From NCBI GenBank assembly GCA_964471865.1, contig CAYYHU010000061.1, positions 1 to 7,440 on the forward strand: a DNA stretch of 7,440 bases. The letters are read 5' to 3'. Positions 1 to 7,060 of this stretch are shown here, one piece after another; within the stretch, counting starts at the first letter, position 1; every line of letters begins with the position of its first letter. The position numbers were made by a program, and so were the translations under genes. The stretch is from CAYMUC01 sp964471865 (GTDB lineage: Bacteria > Actinomycetota > Acidimicrobiia > Acidimicrobiales > Ilumatobacteraceae). The notes below the pieces were generated by a model. That model saw only the letters and a program-made list of their open reading frames with translations, was not told where the DNA came from and searched no databases.

Positions 1-1
1 C

Positions 2-1024
2 ACCCCCGACGAGATGCCTGCCCGCCTGGGCGCCTTCTTGACCGCTCAGGACGGCTCCCGCAGCGCCACGGTCGATTCCTATGAGGCCATGGTGGGCGGC
101 TACAGCCGCCTCATGGCCCGAGCCGAGGTCACCTGGGACGACGGCTCTCATGAAACGCTGGTTCTGCGAGGCGACCCGCCTCCCGGGAAGGCGATGATGG
201 AGACCTCGCGAGACGCCGAATGGGCGCTGCTGTCGGCATTGACATCTGCAGGTTCGATTCCGATGCCGGCCGCGCGTTATTACGACGCCACCGGCGATGC
301 CTTGGGCACCAAGTGCATCGTGATCGATCACGTGGCGGGCCGCTCACTTCAACAACTGCTCAACGACTGCGATCCCGCTCAGGGTTACGGCTCACACCCT
401 GGCGACCTCGTCGACACGATGGCCTCGGTGCATACCGTGGACGTGGACGCGGTCTCGGGTGTTCTCGAGGTTCCCAGCGACTGGGATTCTTACATCGGTG
501 GTCTCATCGACCGGTACCGCCAGGCCGATGCTTCTCATATCGAAGCGATGCCCTTCCTACGGTACGTGGCGTCGTGGCTCGACGCGAATCGTCCGGCTCC
601 GTTGCCGCTGCGTCTCGTCCACAGCGATTTCCAGCCGGCCAACATCATGGTCACCTCCGATGGTGGACATCAGGTGATCGACTGGGAGCTCGCCCACATC
701 GGCGATCCGCGTGAGGATCTCGGGTACTACAACGTGTACTCATCGGCCTCGGGCCCGAACCTGTTCATGCTCGATCCCGAGGGCTTCCTCGCCCGCTACC
801 GGGAGCGCACCGGTTTCAGCGAGGACGCCGTCAACCTGCAGACCGTTGCCTATTTCTCCTCGCTGGCTGCGATCACCGTCTACGCCCAGATCCTCCTCGG
901 CGCCGGAGCCATGGCTCAGGGTGCGAATGCGGGCCTGATGACGACCTACACCCTCAATGCCCTCACCGTGGGCCATTCGAATTTCATGGCGGGCTGCACG
1001 CCCCCCGATGCCGGAGGCCGCTGA
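2..1024 (+). CDS. Phosphotransferase family protein (APH/choline-kinase fold, ACAD10/11-like), 5' end probably beyond the window
   Basis: Predicted kinase-fold phosphotransferase. Residues below are numbered from the ATG at 14. The Brenner motif HSDFQPANIM is at about 203-212, with the catalytic base D205 and metal-ligand N210. A second metal-binding aspartate lies in VIDWELAHIGDPREDLGYY at about D223. The N-terminal GGYSRLMARAEVTW segment fits the nucleotide-loop strand pair and EWALLSAL the following helix. Known relatives include the kinase-like domain of ACAD10/ACAD11 and many actinobacterial proteins encoded beside acyl-CoA dehydrogenases; whether such a gene lies upstream is not visible. 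The frame stays open to the left edge (T-P-D-E before the ATG). Family members usually have a few more residues before this helix, and no clear ribosome binding site precedes position 14, so I treat it as 5'-partial. The physiological substrate is unknown. Its stop overlaps the next start by one base. Antibiotic resistance is a less likely role given the context. Confidence 0.88.
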   Translation, partial: TPDEMPARLGAFLTAQDGSRSATVDSYEAMVGGYSRLMARAEVTWDDGSHETLVLRGDPPPGKAMMETSRDAEWALLSALTSAGSIPMPAARYYDATGDALGTKCIVIDHVAGRSLQQLLNDCDPAQGYGSHPGDLVDTMASVHTVDVDAVSGVLEVPSDWDSYIGGLIDRYRQADASHIEAMPFLRYVASWLDANRPAPLPLRLVHSDFQPANIMVTSDGGHQVIDWELAHIGDPREDLGYYNVYSSASGPNLFMLDPEGFLARYRERTGFSEDAVNLQTVAYFSSLAAITVYAQILLGAGAMAQGANAGLMTTYTLNALTVGHSNFMAGCTPPDAGGR

Positions 1025-1488
1025 TGCTGTCACGTCCCACCACTGAACAGATCCTGCTCGACTGCCGTAACGAACTCCTCAACACGATCGATCCCGCGGT
1101 GAGTTCGGAACCGGTGAAGATCGCCATCCAGATGATGGAGAACGTGCTGCGCAACTGCGCCACCCGGGCCGCCCATGAGATCGCCTGGATGCGTGAGGAA
1201 ACCGAGGCCATGGTGGCATTCGCCCGTACCGTGGCGAACGGACCTCATTCGACGCCGGACGTGGTGTCGGCGTTGGCGACCTTTGATGCGGGGGCGAGTG
1301 ACAGTCTGCACCTCGATGATGTCGCTGCGACCTACGACCTCGCCGGAGGGTGCCTGTCGGTCGCGCTCGAAGCGGTCATGGCGGCCGGCGACGATGTCCT
1401 GCATCTCCAAGGACGGGCGTTGCTCGATGCCCGGCTCGCTCATGAGACCGAGATCATGGGTGAATGGTCCTTCGTGGGCCGCGCCTGA
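1024..1488 (+). CDS. Small helical protein of unknown function, coupled to the phosphotransferase (DUF6285-like)
   Basis: This 154-residue protein begins at an ATG sharing one base with the stop of the preceding gene (TGATG), which strongly suggests translational coupling and co-expression. The sequence is soluble and alpha-helical in character, with no signal peptide, membrane segment or catalytic motif that I recognise. The N-terminus (RPTTEQILLDCRNELLNTI, then a helix with VKIAIQMMENVLRNCATRA) resembles from memory the small DUF6285-type proteins that often follow phosphotransferase genes in acyl-CoA metabolism loci. That match is tentative. The second half (about 75-150) contains further amphipathic helices (ATYDLAGGCLSVALEAVMAA and LLDARLAHETEIM). 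A partner or chaperone-like role for the phosphotransferase is inference from gene order only. Confidence 0.8.
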   Translation: MLSRPTTEQILLDCRNELLNTIDPAVSSEPVKIAIQMMENVLRNCATRAAHEIAWMREETEAMVAFARTVANGPHSTPDVVSALATFDAGASDSLHLDDVAATYDLAGGCLSVALEAVMAAGDDVLHLQGRALLDARLAHETEIMGEWSFVGRA

Positions 1489-1518
1489 GCACCATCTCGT
1501 TCGGTTCACATCCACATG

Positions 1519-1525
1519 AAGGGGG
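1519..1525 (+). promoter_or_regulatory. Ribosome binding site fixing the ThuA gene start
   Basis: The purine run AAGGGGG is followed by 7 bases and then GTG at 1533. It is the best Shine-Dalgarno match on the left side of the window. It selects the GTG over the upstream in-frame ATG at 1464, which lies inside the preceding gene and has no such site. Confidence 0.8.
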
Positions 1526-1532
1526 ATCTCAC

Positions 1533-2324
1533 GTGATCGACACACTCGTGGTCACCGGGGGTCACCCCTATGAGCCCGATCCCTTCTTTGCCGTCTTCGA
1601 CTCGCTCGACGACATCGTGTGGTCGCATGAGACCGCCCCTGAGACCGGCCATGACGTCGTGGTGTTCTACGACATGCCGGGTCTGCGTTTCACCAAGGGC
1701 GATCCCCCTGTCGAACTCGTGGATCCGTCCCCGTCACGGCGTGACACGATCGAGGCTCTCGTGGCGGCGGGTACCGGGATGGTCTTCATGCACCACGCCG
1801 TGGCGGGTTGGCCGACCTGGGAGCGTTACGCCCATCTCGTGGGCGGACGGTTCCACTACCAACCTGGAACGCTTGCAGCGACGTCCTACCCGGACTCGGG
1901 CTACGTCTTTGACGTGACCCATACCGTGGAGGTGCTCGAGCCCGAGCATCCGATCTGTCATGGTCTCGAGGGTCGGTTCGAACTCACCGACGAGTTGTAC
2001 TGCTTCCCGGTGCTCGACGATGTCGTCCCGTTGATGCGCACGACGTTCGATGTGAGCGACTCCTCGAAGTTCTACTCGGCCGATCTGGCGATTCGCGGGC
2101 GCCGCAACGTGAACGAGGGCTGGAGCCACCCCCCTGGTAGCGATCTCGTGGCCTGGGTTCGAAGCGAAGGATCGGCACCGATCGTGTACCTGCAGTTCGG
2201 TGACGGACCCGTCACCTATGCGGACCCGAACTTCCGACGAATCCTGGCGAACTCGATCGCCTGGGCGGCGTCGGACCACGCGCGAGATTGGGCCCGAGGT
2301 CGCAGCGCCGAACGAGCCCGCTGA
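1533..2324 (+). CDS. ThuA-like domain protein (class I glutamine-amidotransferase-like fold)
   Basis: 263-residue cytoplasmic protein with the ThuA (trehalose-utilisation) fold along its whole length. Visible landmarks: the first beta strand VVTGGHPYE at 6-14; DVVVFYDMPG at 41-50; GMVFMHHAVAGW at 82-93, where an amidotransferase would carry its cysteine nucleophile but this protein has histidines; ELTDELYCF at 150-158; and the C-terminal VYLQFGDGPVTYADPNFRRILANSIAWA stretch at about 218-245, typical of the family. ThuA-like proteins are linked to sugar and glycoside metabolism, with a biochemical role defined in few cases, so no substrate is assigned. The GTG start is preferred because of the strong site at 1519-1525. 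The gene lies 44 bp after the DUF6285-like gene on the same strand and probably shares its transcript. It ends 53 bp from the convergent PNPOx-like gene. Confidence 0.88.
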   Translation: MIDTLVVTGGHPYEPDPFFAVFDSLDDIVWSHETAPETGHDVVVFYDMPGLRFTKGDPPVELVDPSPSRRDTIEALVAAGTGMVFMHHAVAGWPTWERYAHLVGGRFHYQPGTLAATSYPDSGYVFDVTHTVEVLEPEHPICHGLEGRFELTDELYCFPVLDDVVPLMRTTFDVSDSSKFYSADLAIRGRRNVNEGWSHPPGSDLVAWVRSEGSAPIVYLQFGDGPVTYADPNFRRILANSIAWAASDHARDWARGRSAERAR

Positions 2325-2377
2325 ACGCCTCGAGCGTCCGGACTGGTTCGGCAACTGCGACTGTTCGGCTCCGAATT

Positions 2378-2887
2378 TCAGGTGTTGTTGCGGATCCACT
2401 CCTGGGTGGCGGCGCCCATCTTGGCGCCGTCGTAGCCGATGCGCTGGGTGGGCTCGACTTCGAGAATGATCCGACGCGGGGAATCGAGGAACTGCACGAA
2501 CTCGGCCACACGTGCCGGATCATTGCCCCGCAGATGCGCCGCGAACTCGGGGTAGAACCAATCCTTGGTCTCCCGATCGTCGCGGATCGTGCACATGCCT
2601 TTCCAGGTGATCGCCTTGTTGCGAGGCAGCGGGGATCCTGTCGAGGTGACCACGATGCAGACTCGGGGGTCACGTCGAACCGCTGAAATTCGCGCCCGTT
2701 GGCTCGACGCCGTCAACCAGAACCGCCCGTCTTTCCACAGATACGACATGATCACGCCGACAGGCCACCCCTCCTTGTTCGCCCAGATGAAGGTGCATTC
2801 GTTATGGGCTTTGAGGAGTTCCTCTTCGACATCGGCGTCGAGGTCGTACTGGGTGACATCTTCGTAGTTGCCGTTCACATCGGCCAT
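2378..2887 (-). CDS. Pyridoxamine 5'-phosphate oxidase-like split-barrel flavin/deazaflavin-binding protein
   Basis: 169-residue soluble protein of the PNPOx-like split beta-barrel superfamily. The characteristic order is present: a short N-terminal helix (DVEEELLKAHNECTFIW at about 19-35), then strands WPVGVIMSYLWKDGRFWLTA (41-60), followed by QRARISAVRRDPRVCIVV (63-80), which is the usual cofactor-phosphate-binding segment, and KAITWKGMCTI (91-101). Members bind FMN, F420 or haem, and the sequence alone does not decide which. With an LLM-class gene in the same run, F420 is a reasonable but unproven possibility. True PNP oxidase activity is unlikely. The ATG at 2887 is supported by GAAAGG at 2901-2896 with 8-base spacing. 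It is the last gene of the leftward run, 31 bp after the NTF2-like gene, and no clear terminator follows. Confidence 0.87.
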   Translation of the reverse strand: MADVNGNYEDVTQYDLDADVEEELLKAHNECTFIWANKEGWPVGVIMSYLWKDGRFWLTASSQRARISAVRRDPRVCIVVTSTGSPLPRNKAITWKGMCTIRDDRETKDWFYPEFAAHLRGNDPARVAEFVQFLDSPRRIILEVEPTQRIGYDGAKMGAATQEWIRNNT

Positions 2888-2918
2888 GGTGTGTGCCTTT
2901 CACTCGAGGTCGGCCTCG

Positions 2919-3281
2919 TCACGATGACGCCGCCGGTACTGGATGGTCCGCCACGAGGGCGTCCCGGTAGAACGTAATGAGCCCGTCGGCCACCCGATAC
3001 AGACCGATCCCGTACCGGTGTCCATCCGGCGTGTGCGCCACCCACCGGCTCCAAGCCACGGTGTCACCGCCCGCTATTTCGAGCGCTTCGAAACGCACGC
3101 CACGGGCGTGCATCACCTCGTTCATACGTTCGAGAAAACTCGGAATCTCCGCGCCACGGAAGGTTCCGTAGATCGGATCGACGAACTCGGCATCGGGCGC
3201 GAACAGATCCGCCACTGCGGTGTAGTCGCCCGCATCTTGGATCGACCAGAAGCGTTCGATGACATGCGCGGCGCCGCTCAC
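2919..3281 (-). CDS. SnoaL-like / NTF2-like small protein
   Basis: 120-residue single-domain protein with the NTF2/SnoaL alpha+beta cone signature. It has an N-terminal helix (HVIERFWSIQDAGDYTAVADLF at about 6-27), then FAPDAEFVDPIYGTFRG (27-43) as the first strand and loop, a helix SFLERMNEVMH (48-58), and the closing strands VAWSRWVAHTPDG and YGIGLYRVADGLITFYRDAL (about 90-109). Family members include polyketide cyclases, ketosteroid isomerases, limonene-epoxide hydrolases and non-enzymatic proteins. Fold assignment is firm and reaction is not. The start is a GTG with only a weak upstream TAGG, and no alternative in-frame ATG is close. It lies 64 bp downstream of the P450 stop and 31 bp before the PNPOx-like gene, consistent with one operon acting on one hydrophobic substrate. 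Confidence 0.85.
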   Translation of the reverse strand: MSGAAHVIERFWSIQDAGDYTAVADLFAPDAEFVDPIYGTFRGAEIPSFLERMNEVMHARGVRFEALEIAGGDTVAWSRWVAHTPDGHRYGIGLYRVADGLITFYRDALVADHPVPAASS

Positions 3282-3345
3282 GTCACCGAACCTAGGCCAC
3301 CGAATCCTCTGTGAACGCTGTCAGAGACAGGCGCTGCCCGAACGG

Positions 3346-4587
3346 TCACCGACGCAGACTCCACCGGATCGGAAGGGTGGTGAGACCCCGCAGGATGAAA
3401 GGGGCATTGACCTGGACGGGACCGATGATGTCGATCTCGTCGAAGGTCTCGAGCATCAATCTCAAAGCGAGTCGGGCTTCGCGACGCGCGAGGGGTGCAC
3501 CGATGCAGTGATGGATTCCCCACCCGAATCCCAGATGCGGTCGGGACCCCTCGAGATGACGTTCAGGGTGGATACGGTCGGGATCGACGAAGACCTCGGG
3601 ATCACGATTCGCCGCCGCGAACAACAACTGGACCTTGGTGGAATGTGGAATCTGCGAACCCGCGATCTCGGTGTCGGTGGACGTCATGCGAAACAGTCCC
3701 TGGACGGGGGCGTCGACCCGAATGAACTCCTCGACCGCTGCGTCCATCAGATCGGGGTGAGCGAGCAGATGCTCTTTGAGTCCTTCGACGGTGATCAGCC
3801 GGTACAACATCAGCGAGATCAGACTGGCGGTGGTTTCGTGCCCCGCGACGAGCAGTTGCTGGCACAGTCTCAGAACCTCGCTGCGGCGAAGCTCACCCGA
3901 GCGATGAGCCCGAGCCAACCGCGCGAGGAGATCCTCCGGAATCACATCACCACGATCGAGGCCTACGAGACGTTCTTCGAGGACCTCCGCGACGATCTCG
4001 TAGATGCCCTGATTGGCACGCTCCACCAACGCGAGGTCTCCGCCTCCCAGCCCGGCGACGATGTCATCGCTCCAGGCTCCGAAATCGTCTCGGCGATCTA
4101 CGGGTACTCCGAGGAGTTCGGCAATGACCTGAGCCGGATACGGAAACGCGAAGAGATGTACGAAGTCCCCTTCCCCATCGGCGCTGAAAGCCTGCGCCCA
4201 CATCCTGCGCCCGAGGGATTCGACTCGGGGGGCGAGTTCGTCCACCGCCCGAGGGCGAAAGGCGTCCTGGAGAACCCGACGCTGGCGCCGATGGTCGGGG
4301 TCGTCCGCGGATCCCAAGACGCCCCCTTCCTGCACGAACACGCCCGGGCCTGCTCCGTTCAGGTACCGATCTGGGTCGAGCAACGCCGACAGGACGTCGC
4401 GGTAGCGACTCACCACGTAGAACGGAGGGTCGAAGGTGTCCTCACGGTGAACTGGACACCGGGACAACAGATGATGATGTCCCAGCGAGGGTTCGAGATC
4501 GTTCGCGTGAGCAAGATGCGAATACGCACAACTCGATGCCGCACGCGAGCCCGTTGCCCATGTCGAAGGGGACTCATCGGCAGCCAT
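3346..4587 (-). CDS. Cytochrome P450 (bacterial class I, soluble)
   Basis: 413-residue soluble haem monooxygenase numbered from the ATG at 4587. All P450 signatures are present: the helix-C HRRQR (H99, R103); the I-helix oxygen-activating AGHETT at about 248-253 with its acid-threonine pair; the ExxR pair E287-R290 in EEFIR; and the haem-binding loop FGWGIHHCIG at 354-363 with thiolate ligand C361, followed by PLARREARLAL. No membrane anchor is seen, as expected for a bacterial enzyme that needs separate ferredoxin and reductase partners; neither is encoded in this window. The start is GTG at 4590 or the adjacent ATG at 4587. Both overlap the LLM stop (GTGATG), and the ATG has the better spacing from an upstream GGGA. 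The family suggests hydroxylation of a lipid, terpenoid or steroid-like compound, but the substrate is not deducible here. Confidence 0.95.
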   Translation of the reverse strand: MAADESPSTWATGSRAASSCAYSHLAHANDLEPSLGHHHLLSRCPVHREDTFDPPFYVVSRYRDVLSALLDPDRYLNGAGPGVFVQEGGVLGSADDPDHRRQRRVLQDAFRPRAVDELAPRVESLGRRMWAQAFSADGEGDFVHLFAFPYPAQVIAELLGVPVDRRDDFGAWSDDIVAGLGGGDLALVERANQGIYEIVAEVLEERLVGLDRGDVIPEDLLARLARAHRSGELRRSEVLRLCQQLLVAGHETTASLISLMLYRLITVEGLKEHLLAHPDLMDAAVEEFIRVDAPVQGLFRMTSTDTEIAGSQIPHSTKVQLLFAAANRDPEVFVDPDRIHPERHLEGSRPHLGFGWGIHHCIGAPLARREARLALRLMLETFDEIDIIGPVQVNAPFILRGLTTLPIRWSLRR

Positions 4588-5510
4588 CACGTGGTCCCGG
4601 TCAGATGGGGAGCGAGCAACGACAGGGTGTCAGGGGTGTAGGGCGTCAACTGAGCTCGTTCGATTCCCAGGCTCTCGAGTGATCGAACCGCGTCGGCCAC
4701 CTGTTCGGGTTCCCCCAGAAACGACCCCATCAACGTGTCACCGAGCATCGACTTGATCCCGGTGATACGAGGGTGCTCCCCGCATCCCACCATGAGAAAC
4801 ACTCCGATCGGAATGTCGTGGCGTACCGCGCGAACCCGGGCGACGAGATCCTTGACATGATCGAGATCCACCGTTGCCAGACGTTCGAAGTCGAGGCGTC
4901 CCCCTCGGGTTGCCGCCGAGGAGACCTTCAACTCGACGCGGTCCACGAGGGGCACCACCTCGCGTATGGTGCGCGGGCCCCCAACGGATGCGACCAGTGG
5001 TGGCTTCACGGGGACCTCGGGTCCGATCATGGGAACGTCGACGTCGTAATACCTGCCCGTGAACCGACAGGATCCGGTGTCGAACAGAGTCCGCACGATC
5101 GTCATCGCCTCGGCGTACCGGCCCGCCCGCTCCCCCGGGCTCGGATACTCGAGACCGATCCCGGTGATCTCGTCTTCAGCCCAGCCCGCTCCGAGACCAG
5201 CCTCGAAGCGTCCATGAGAAGCCCGCTGGAGGGTCAACGCGGCCTGGGCGAATTCGACGGGACTTCTCAACAGGTTGTTACCAAACGACGAGGTCACGAG
5301 AGGTCGAGTGGTCGCCATGGCGAACTGGGTCAACACGACGGCCCAATGCGCGTACGCCCGATTGGTATCCCACAAGTGGTCGGCGGCTGCGAGCACCGGC
5401 CACCCCTCGCTCTCACGCTGTGACGCCCAAGCGGCCGGATCGACGCCTCCATCGACCAGGTTCGGTGCACACTCCACAGCCCAGACCTCCCATCGCGCCG
5501 TGCGCCCCAT
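4587..5510 (-). CDS. LLM-class (luciferase-like) oxidoreductase, probably F420-dependent
   Basis: 307-residue TIM-barrel oxidoreductase of the bacterial luciferase-like superfamily. Landmarks from the chosen ATG: W7-E-V-W-A-V first strand; ADHLWD at 43-48; NNLLRSPVEFAQAALTLQ at 78-95, then SHGRFEAGLGAGW at 98-110; PGERAGRYAEAM (125-136) and a helix ending in LFD; FTGRYYDV at 150-157; PLVASVGGPR at 171-180; and the C-terminal GEPEQVAD at 266-273. Actinobacterial proteins with this pattern generally use reduced or oxidised F420 rather than FMN, but that is inferred from the family. A longer frame begins at TTG 5588, but its extra 26 residues look non-conserved and would reach into the promoter of the divergent gene; the ATG at 5510 has a modest GAAG upstream. 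Its stop overlaps the P450 start, so the two are translationally coupled. Confidence 0.9.
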   Translation of the reverse strand: MGRTARWEVWAVECAPNLVDGGVDPAAWASQRESEGWPVLAAADHLWDTNRAYAHWAVVLTQFAMATTRPLVTSSFGNNLLRSPVEFAQAALTLQRASHGRFEAGLGAGWAEDEITGIGLEYPSPGERAGRYAEAMTIVRTLFDTGSCRFTGRYYDVDVPMIGPEVPVKPPLVASVGGPRTIREVVPLVDRVELKVSSAATRGGRLDFERLATVDLDHVKDLVARVRAVRHDIPIGVFLMVGCGEHPRITGIKSMLGDTLMGSFLGEPEQVADAVRSLESLGIERAQLTPYTPDTLSLLAPHLTGTT

Positions 5511-5525
5511 CCGAGCGACTTCGGG

Positions 5526-5554
5526 GGTTCGACACGGCGACTCGGCTTCGAACC
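5526..5554. promoter_or_regulatory. Inverted repeat between divergent LLM and SDR genes, candidate operator
   Basis: GGTTCGA at 5526-5532 and TCGAACC at 5548-5554 form a perfect 7-bp inverted repeat with a 15-base spacer. Arm centres are 22 bp apart, about two helical turns. The right arm overlaps a possible -10 hexamer of the LLM promoter (minus-strand TAGGTT, 5556-5551). Binding by a regulator is inference, and a 7-bp repeat in 90 bp can occur by chance. Confidence 0.35.
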
Positions 5555-5556
5555 TA
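5551..5556 (-). promoter_or_regulatory. Possible -10 element for the LLM-P450 operon
   Basis: On the minus strand this reads TAGGTT, matching the actinobacterial TAnnnT -10 pattern. It would start transcription roughly 35 bases before the ATG at 5510. No recognisable -35 hexamer was seen, so this is weak support. Confidence 0.3.
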
Positions 5557-5588
5557 CTCCGCCACCCCCCGGGGATCAGGTGGCGCAA

Positions 5589-5594
5589 TAGCGT
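5589..5594 (+). promoter_or_regulatory. Possible -10 element placing the SDR transcript start at its ATG (leaderless)
   Basis: TAGCGT matches TAnnnT and ends 6 bases before the ATG at 5601, the spacing that puts the transcription start on or next to the A of the start codon. No Shine-Dalgarno sequence lies at the normal distance; the nearest purine run, AGGTGG, is about 18 bases away. A leaderless mRNA, common in actinobacteria, would explain both observations. Confidence 0.45.
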
Positions 5595-5600
5595 GCCGGT

Positions 5601-6398
5601 ATGGATCCTGAACTCGCATCGCTGTTCTCACTCACCGGCCGCAGCGCGGTCGTCACCGGGGGCGCCACGGGCTTGGGTGAAGAGATCGCCCGGGTGCTGT
5701 CGCGTGCTGGTGCCCATGTCGTGATCGCCGATATCGATCTCGTCGGAGCTCGACGCGTCGCTGCTGAACTCGATGGCGACGCCGTGGCTCTGGATGTGAC
5801 CGATCCCGACTCCGCTTCGGAGGTCCTCTCCGCGATCGAGGGTCTCGATCTCCTCGTGAACAACGCCGGGAGCTATCGCGACAACGGCAGCATTCTCGAT
5901 CAGGACTACGAAGCGTGGCGACGCAACGTGACGGTGAATTTCGACGGGGTCTTCGTGTGTTCCCAGGTCGCCGCCCGAGCGATGGTCGCGTCGCAGCGCC
6001 CGGGCACCATCATCAACATCGCATCCGTGGACGGCATTCTTCCGTGTCTCGGCACGGCGTATGACTCGGCCAAAGCCGCCGTGATCCAGTTCACCAAGAC
6101 CCTGGCGGTCGACTTGGCACCCCATCACATTCGGGTCAATGCCGTCGCACCGGGCAACGTTCCGGTTCCGACTCTGCAGCGCATCCAGTCCGGAGAACTA
6201 CCGCCGCTGTGGCCACCGGACTCGTCGGTGACCGGATTGATGGGACCCCTGATGCGTCAACGTTCCGCCAACATTCCCCTCGGCCGTCTCGGGCAACCCC
6301 GAGACATCGCCTTGGCAGTCATGTTCCTCGCGAGTGCCGCAGCCTCGTATGTGACCGGTCAGACCCTCGTGGTGGACGGTGGCTGGACACTGGTGTGA
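5601..6398 (+). CDS. SDR family NAD(P)-dependent oxidoreductase (classical type)
   Basis: Complete 265-residue classical short-chain dehydrogenase/reductase with a Rossmann fold. Visible motifs are the glycine-rich TGGATGLG at 19-26; the acid at the end of beta-2, D44 in VVIADID, which favours NAD(H) over NADP(H); the adenine-pocket ALDVTD at 63-68; NNAG at 87-90; N114; the catalytic S142, Y154 and K158 (YDSAK); AVAPGNV at 181-187; and the C-terminal VTGQTLVVDGGW. The tetrad is intact, so it should be an active alcohol/ketone oxidoreductase. The loop at about 188-225 (rich in P, L and W) is the substrate lid and gives no specificity clue. It is divergent from the LLM gene, appears leaderless, and its last 40 bp are antisense to the end of the TetR gene. 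A role in the same pathway as the P450 is inference. Confidence 0.93.
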   Translation: MDPELASLFSLTGRSAVVTGGATGLGEEIARVLSRAGAHVVIADIDLVGARRVAAELDGDAVALDVTDPDSASEVLSAIEGLDLLVNNAGSYRDNGSILDQDYEAWRRNVTVNFDGVFVCSQVAARAMVASQRPGTIINIASVDGILPCLGTAYDSAKAAVIQFTKTLAVDLAPHHIRVNAVAPGNVPVPTLQRIQSGELPPLWPPDSSVTGLMGPLMRQRSANIPLGRLGQPRDIALAVMFLASAAASYVTGQTLVVDGGWTLV

Positions 6399-7054
6399 GT
6401 CGCCGGGCCGATGATGCCACCATCGAAGAGTCGGCCCAATCCCTCGACCGCCAAACGATGCCGTTGCGGGCTCGAGGACACCGCATCGGTCAAACCCACC
6501 ATCAAGGTGATCACCAAGACGTTGGCGAGTTCTCGATCTGCCGGATCGATCTCCCCCGTCGTGACACCGAGATCCACCAGCCGGGAAAAGAAGTCATCTC
6601 GTTGCGCCACCGGGGTCGCGATCGCTTCACGCATATCGGGATGACGACGAGAGTCGATCCGAACCGCCGCCACGAACTGAGCCAGAGTGTGATCCTCGAC
6701 GTTCATCTCGTGAGCTGAGGCCATCACCGCGCCGATACTGCTGCGGAACGTGTCACATCCGCTGATCGCCGCCTCGAACCGGGTGAACACCCGTTCTTGA
6801 ACGTCCTCGTGCACCGCCGCGTACAACTCGAGCTTCGACCCGAAGTGGTGATGGATCGCCCCGGCAGTCACCCCGGCGCGTGCCGCCACCATGCGATTGG
6901 TGGTTCCGGCAAATCCGCGAAGCGCAAAGAGTTGGCGAGCGACATCGAGAATCGCCCGACGGGTTTCGGCCGGATCGCTATCGGCTGGTCGTCCGACCTT
7001 GCGCGGACGGCTGACACCCTCTCGTGTCACGGCCTGTAGCGCTGCGGACCCCAC
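6359..7054 (-). CDS. TetR/AcrR family transcriptional regulator
   Basis: One-domain-pair repressor, 231 residues from the GTG at 7054. The N-terminal arm is basic (SRPRKVGRP). The DNA-binding helix-turn-helix spans about residues 35-81: ILDVARQLFALRGFAGTTNRM, then AARAGVTAGAIHHHFGSK and the conserved LELYAAV, all textbook TetR features. The remaining helices form the ligand/dimerisation domain and carry no name-giving motif. The start is uncertain: the frame opens at GTG 7126, but that leader contains a perfect palindrome and a candidate -10. The GTG at 7054 lies 6 bases after that -10 (leaderless arrangement), and GTG 7030 is also possible. The 3' end overlaps the SDR gene tail-to-tail by 40 bp. 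Likely autoregulated, and a candidate controller of the SDR and LLM-P450 genes. Confidence 0.88.
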   Translation of the reverse strand: MGSAALQAVTREGVSRPRKVGRPADSDPAETRRAILDVARQLFALRGFAGTTNRMVAARAGVTAGAIHHHFGSKLELYAAVHEDVQERVFTRFEAAISGCDTFRSSIGAVMASAHEMNVEDHTLAQFVAAVRIDSRRHPDMREAIATPVAQRDDFFSRLVDLGVTTGEIDPADRELANVLVITLMVGLTDAVSSSPQRHRLAVEGLGRLFDGGIIGPATHTSVQPPSTTRV

Positions 7055-7060
7055 CGGACC

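Noticed and set aside
1..1024. Phosphotransferase as an aminoglycoside-resistance gene
   Set aside because: The motifs are shared by the whole APH superfamily; the neighbours point to metabolism, and the sequence resembles the ACAD10/11-type proteins more than known resistance enzymes.
2307..2369. Possible terminator from GCCGAAC (2307-2313) and GTTCGGC (2346-2352, repeated 2363-2369) between the convergent ThuA and PNPOx-like genes
   Set aside because: The loop is over 30 bases, the first arm is inside the ThuA gene, and there is no T-tract on either strand.
3259..4641. 460-codon open frame on the + strand opposite the P450 gene
   Set aside because: The minus strand encodes a full P450 with all signatures; the + frame has no recognisable domain and is explained by GC-rich codon bias keeping the opposite strand open.
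5511..5588. N-terminal extension of the LLM protein from TTG 5588
   Set aside because: Rare start codon, no family-like sequence in the extra 26 residues, and it would occupy the promoter region of the divergent SDR. The ATG at 5510 fits better.
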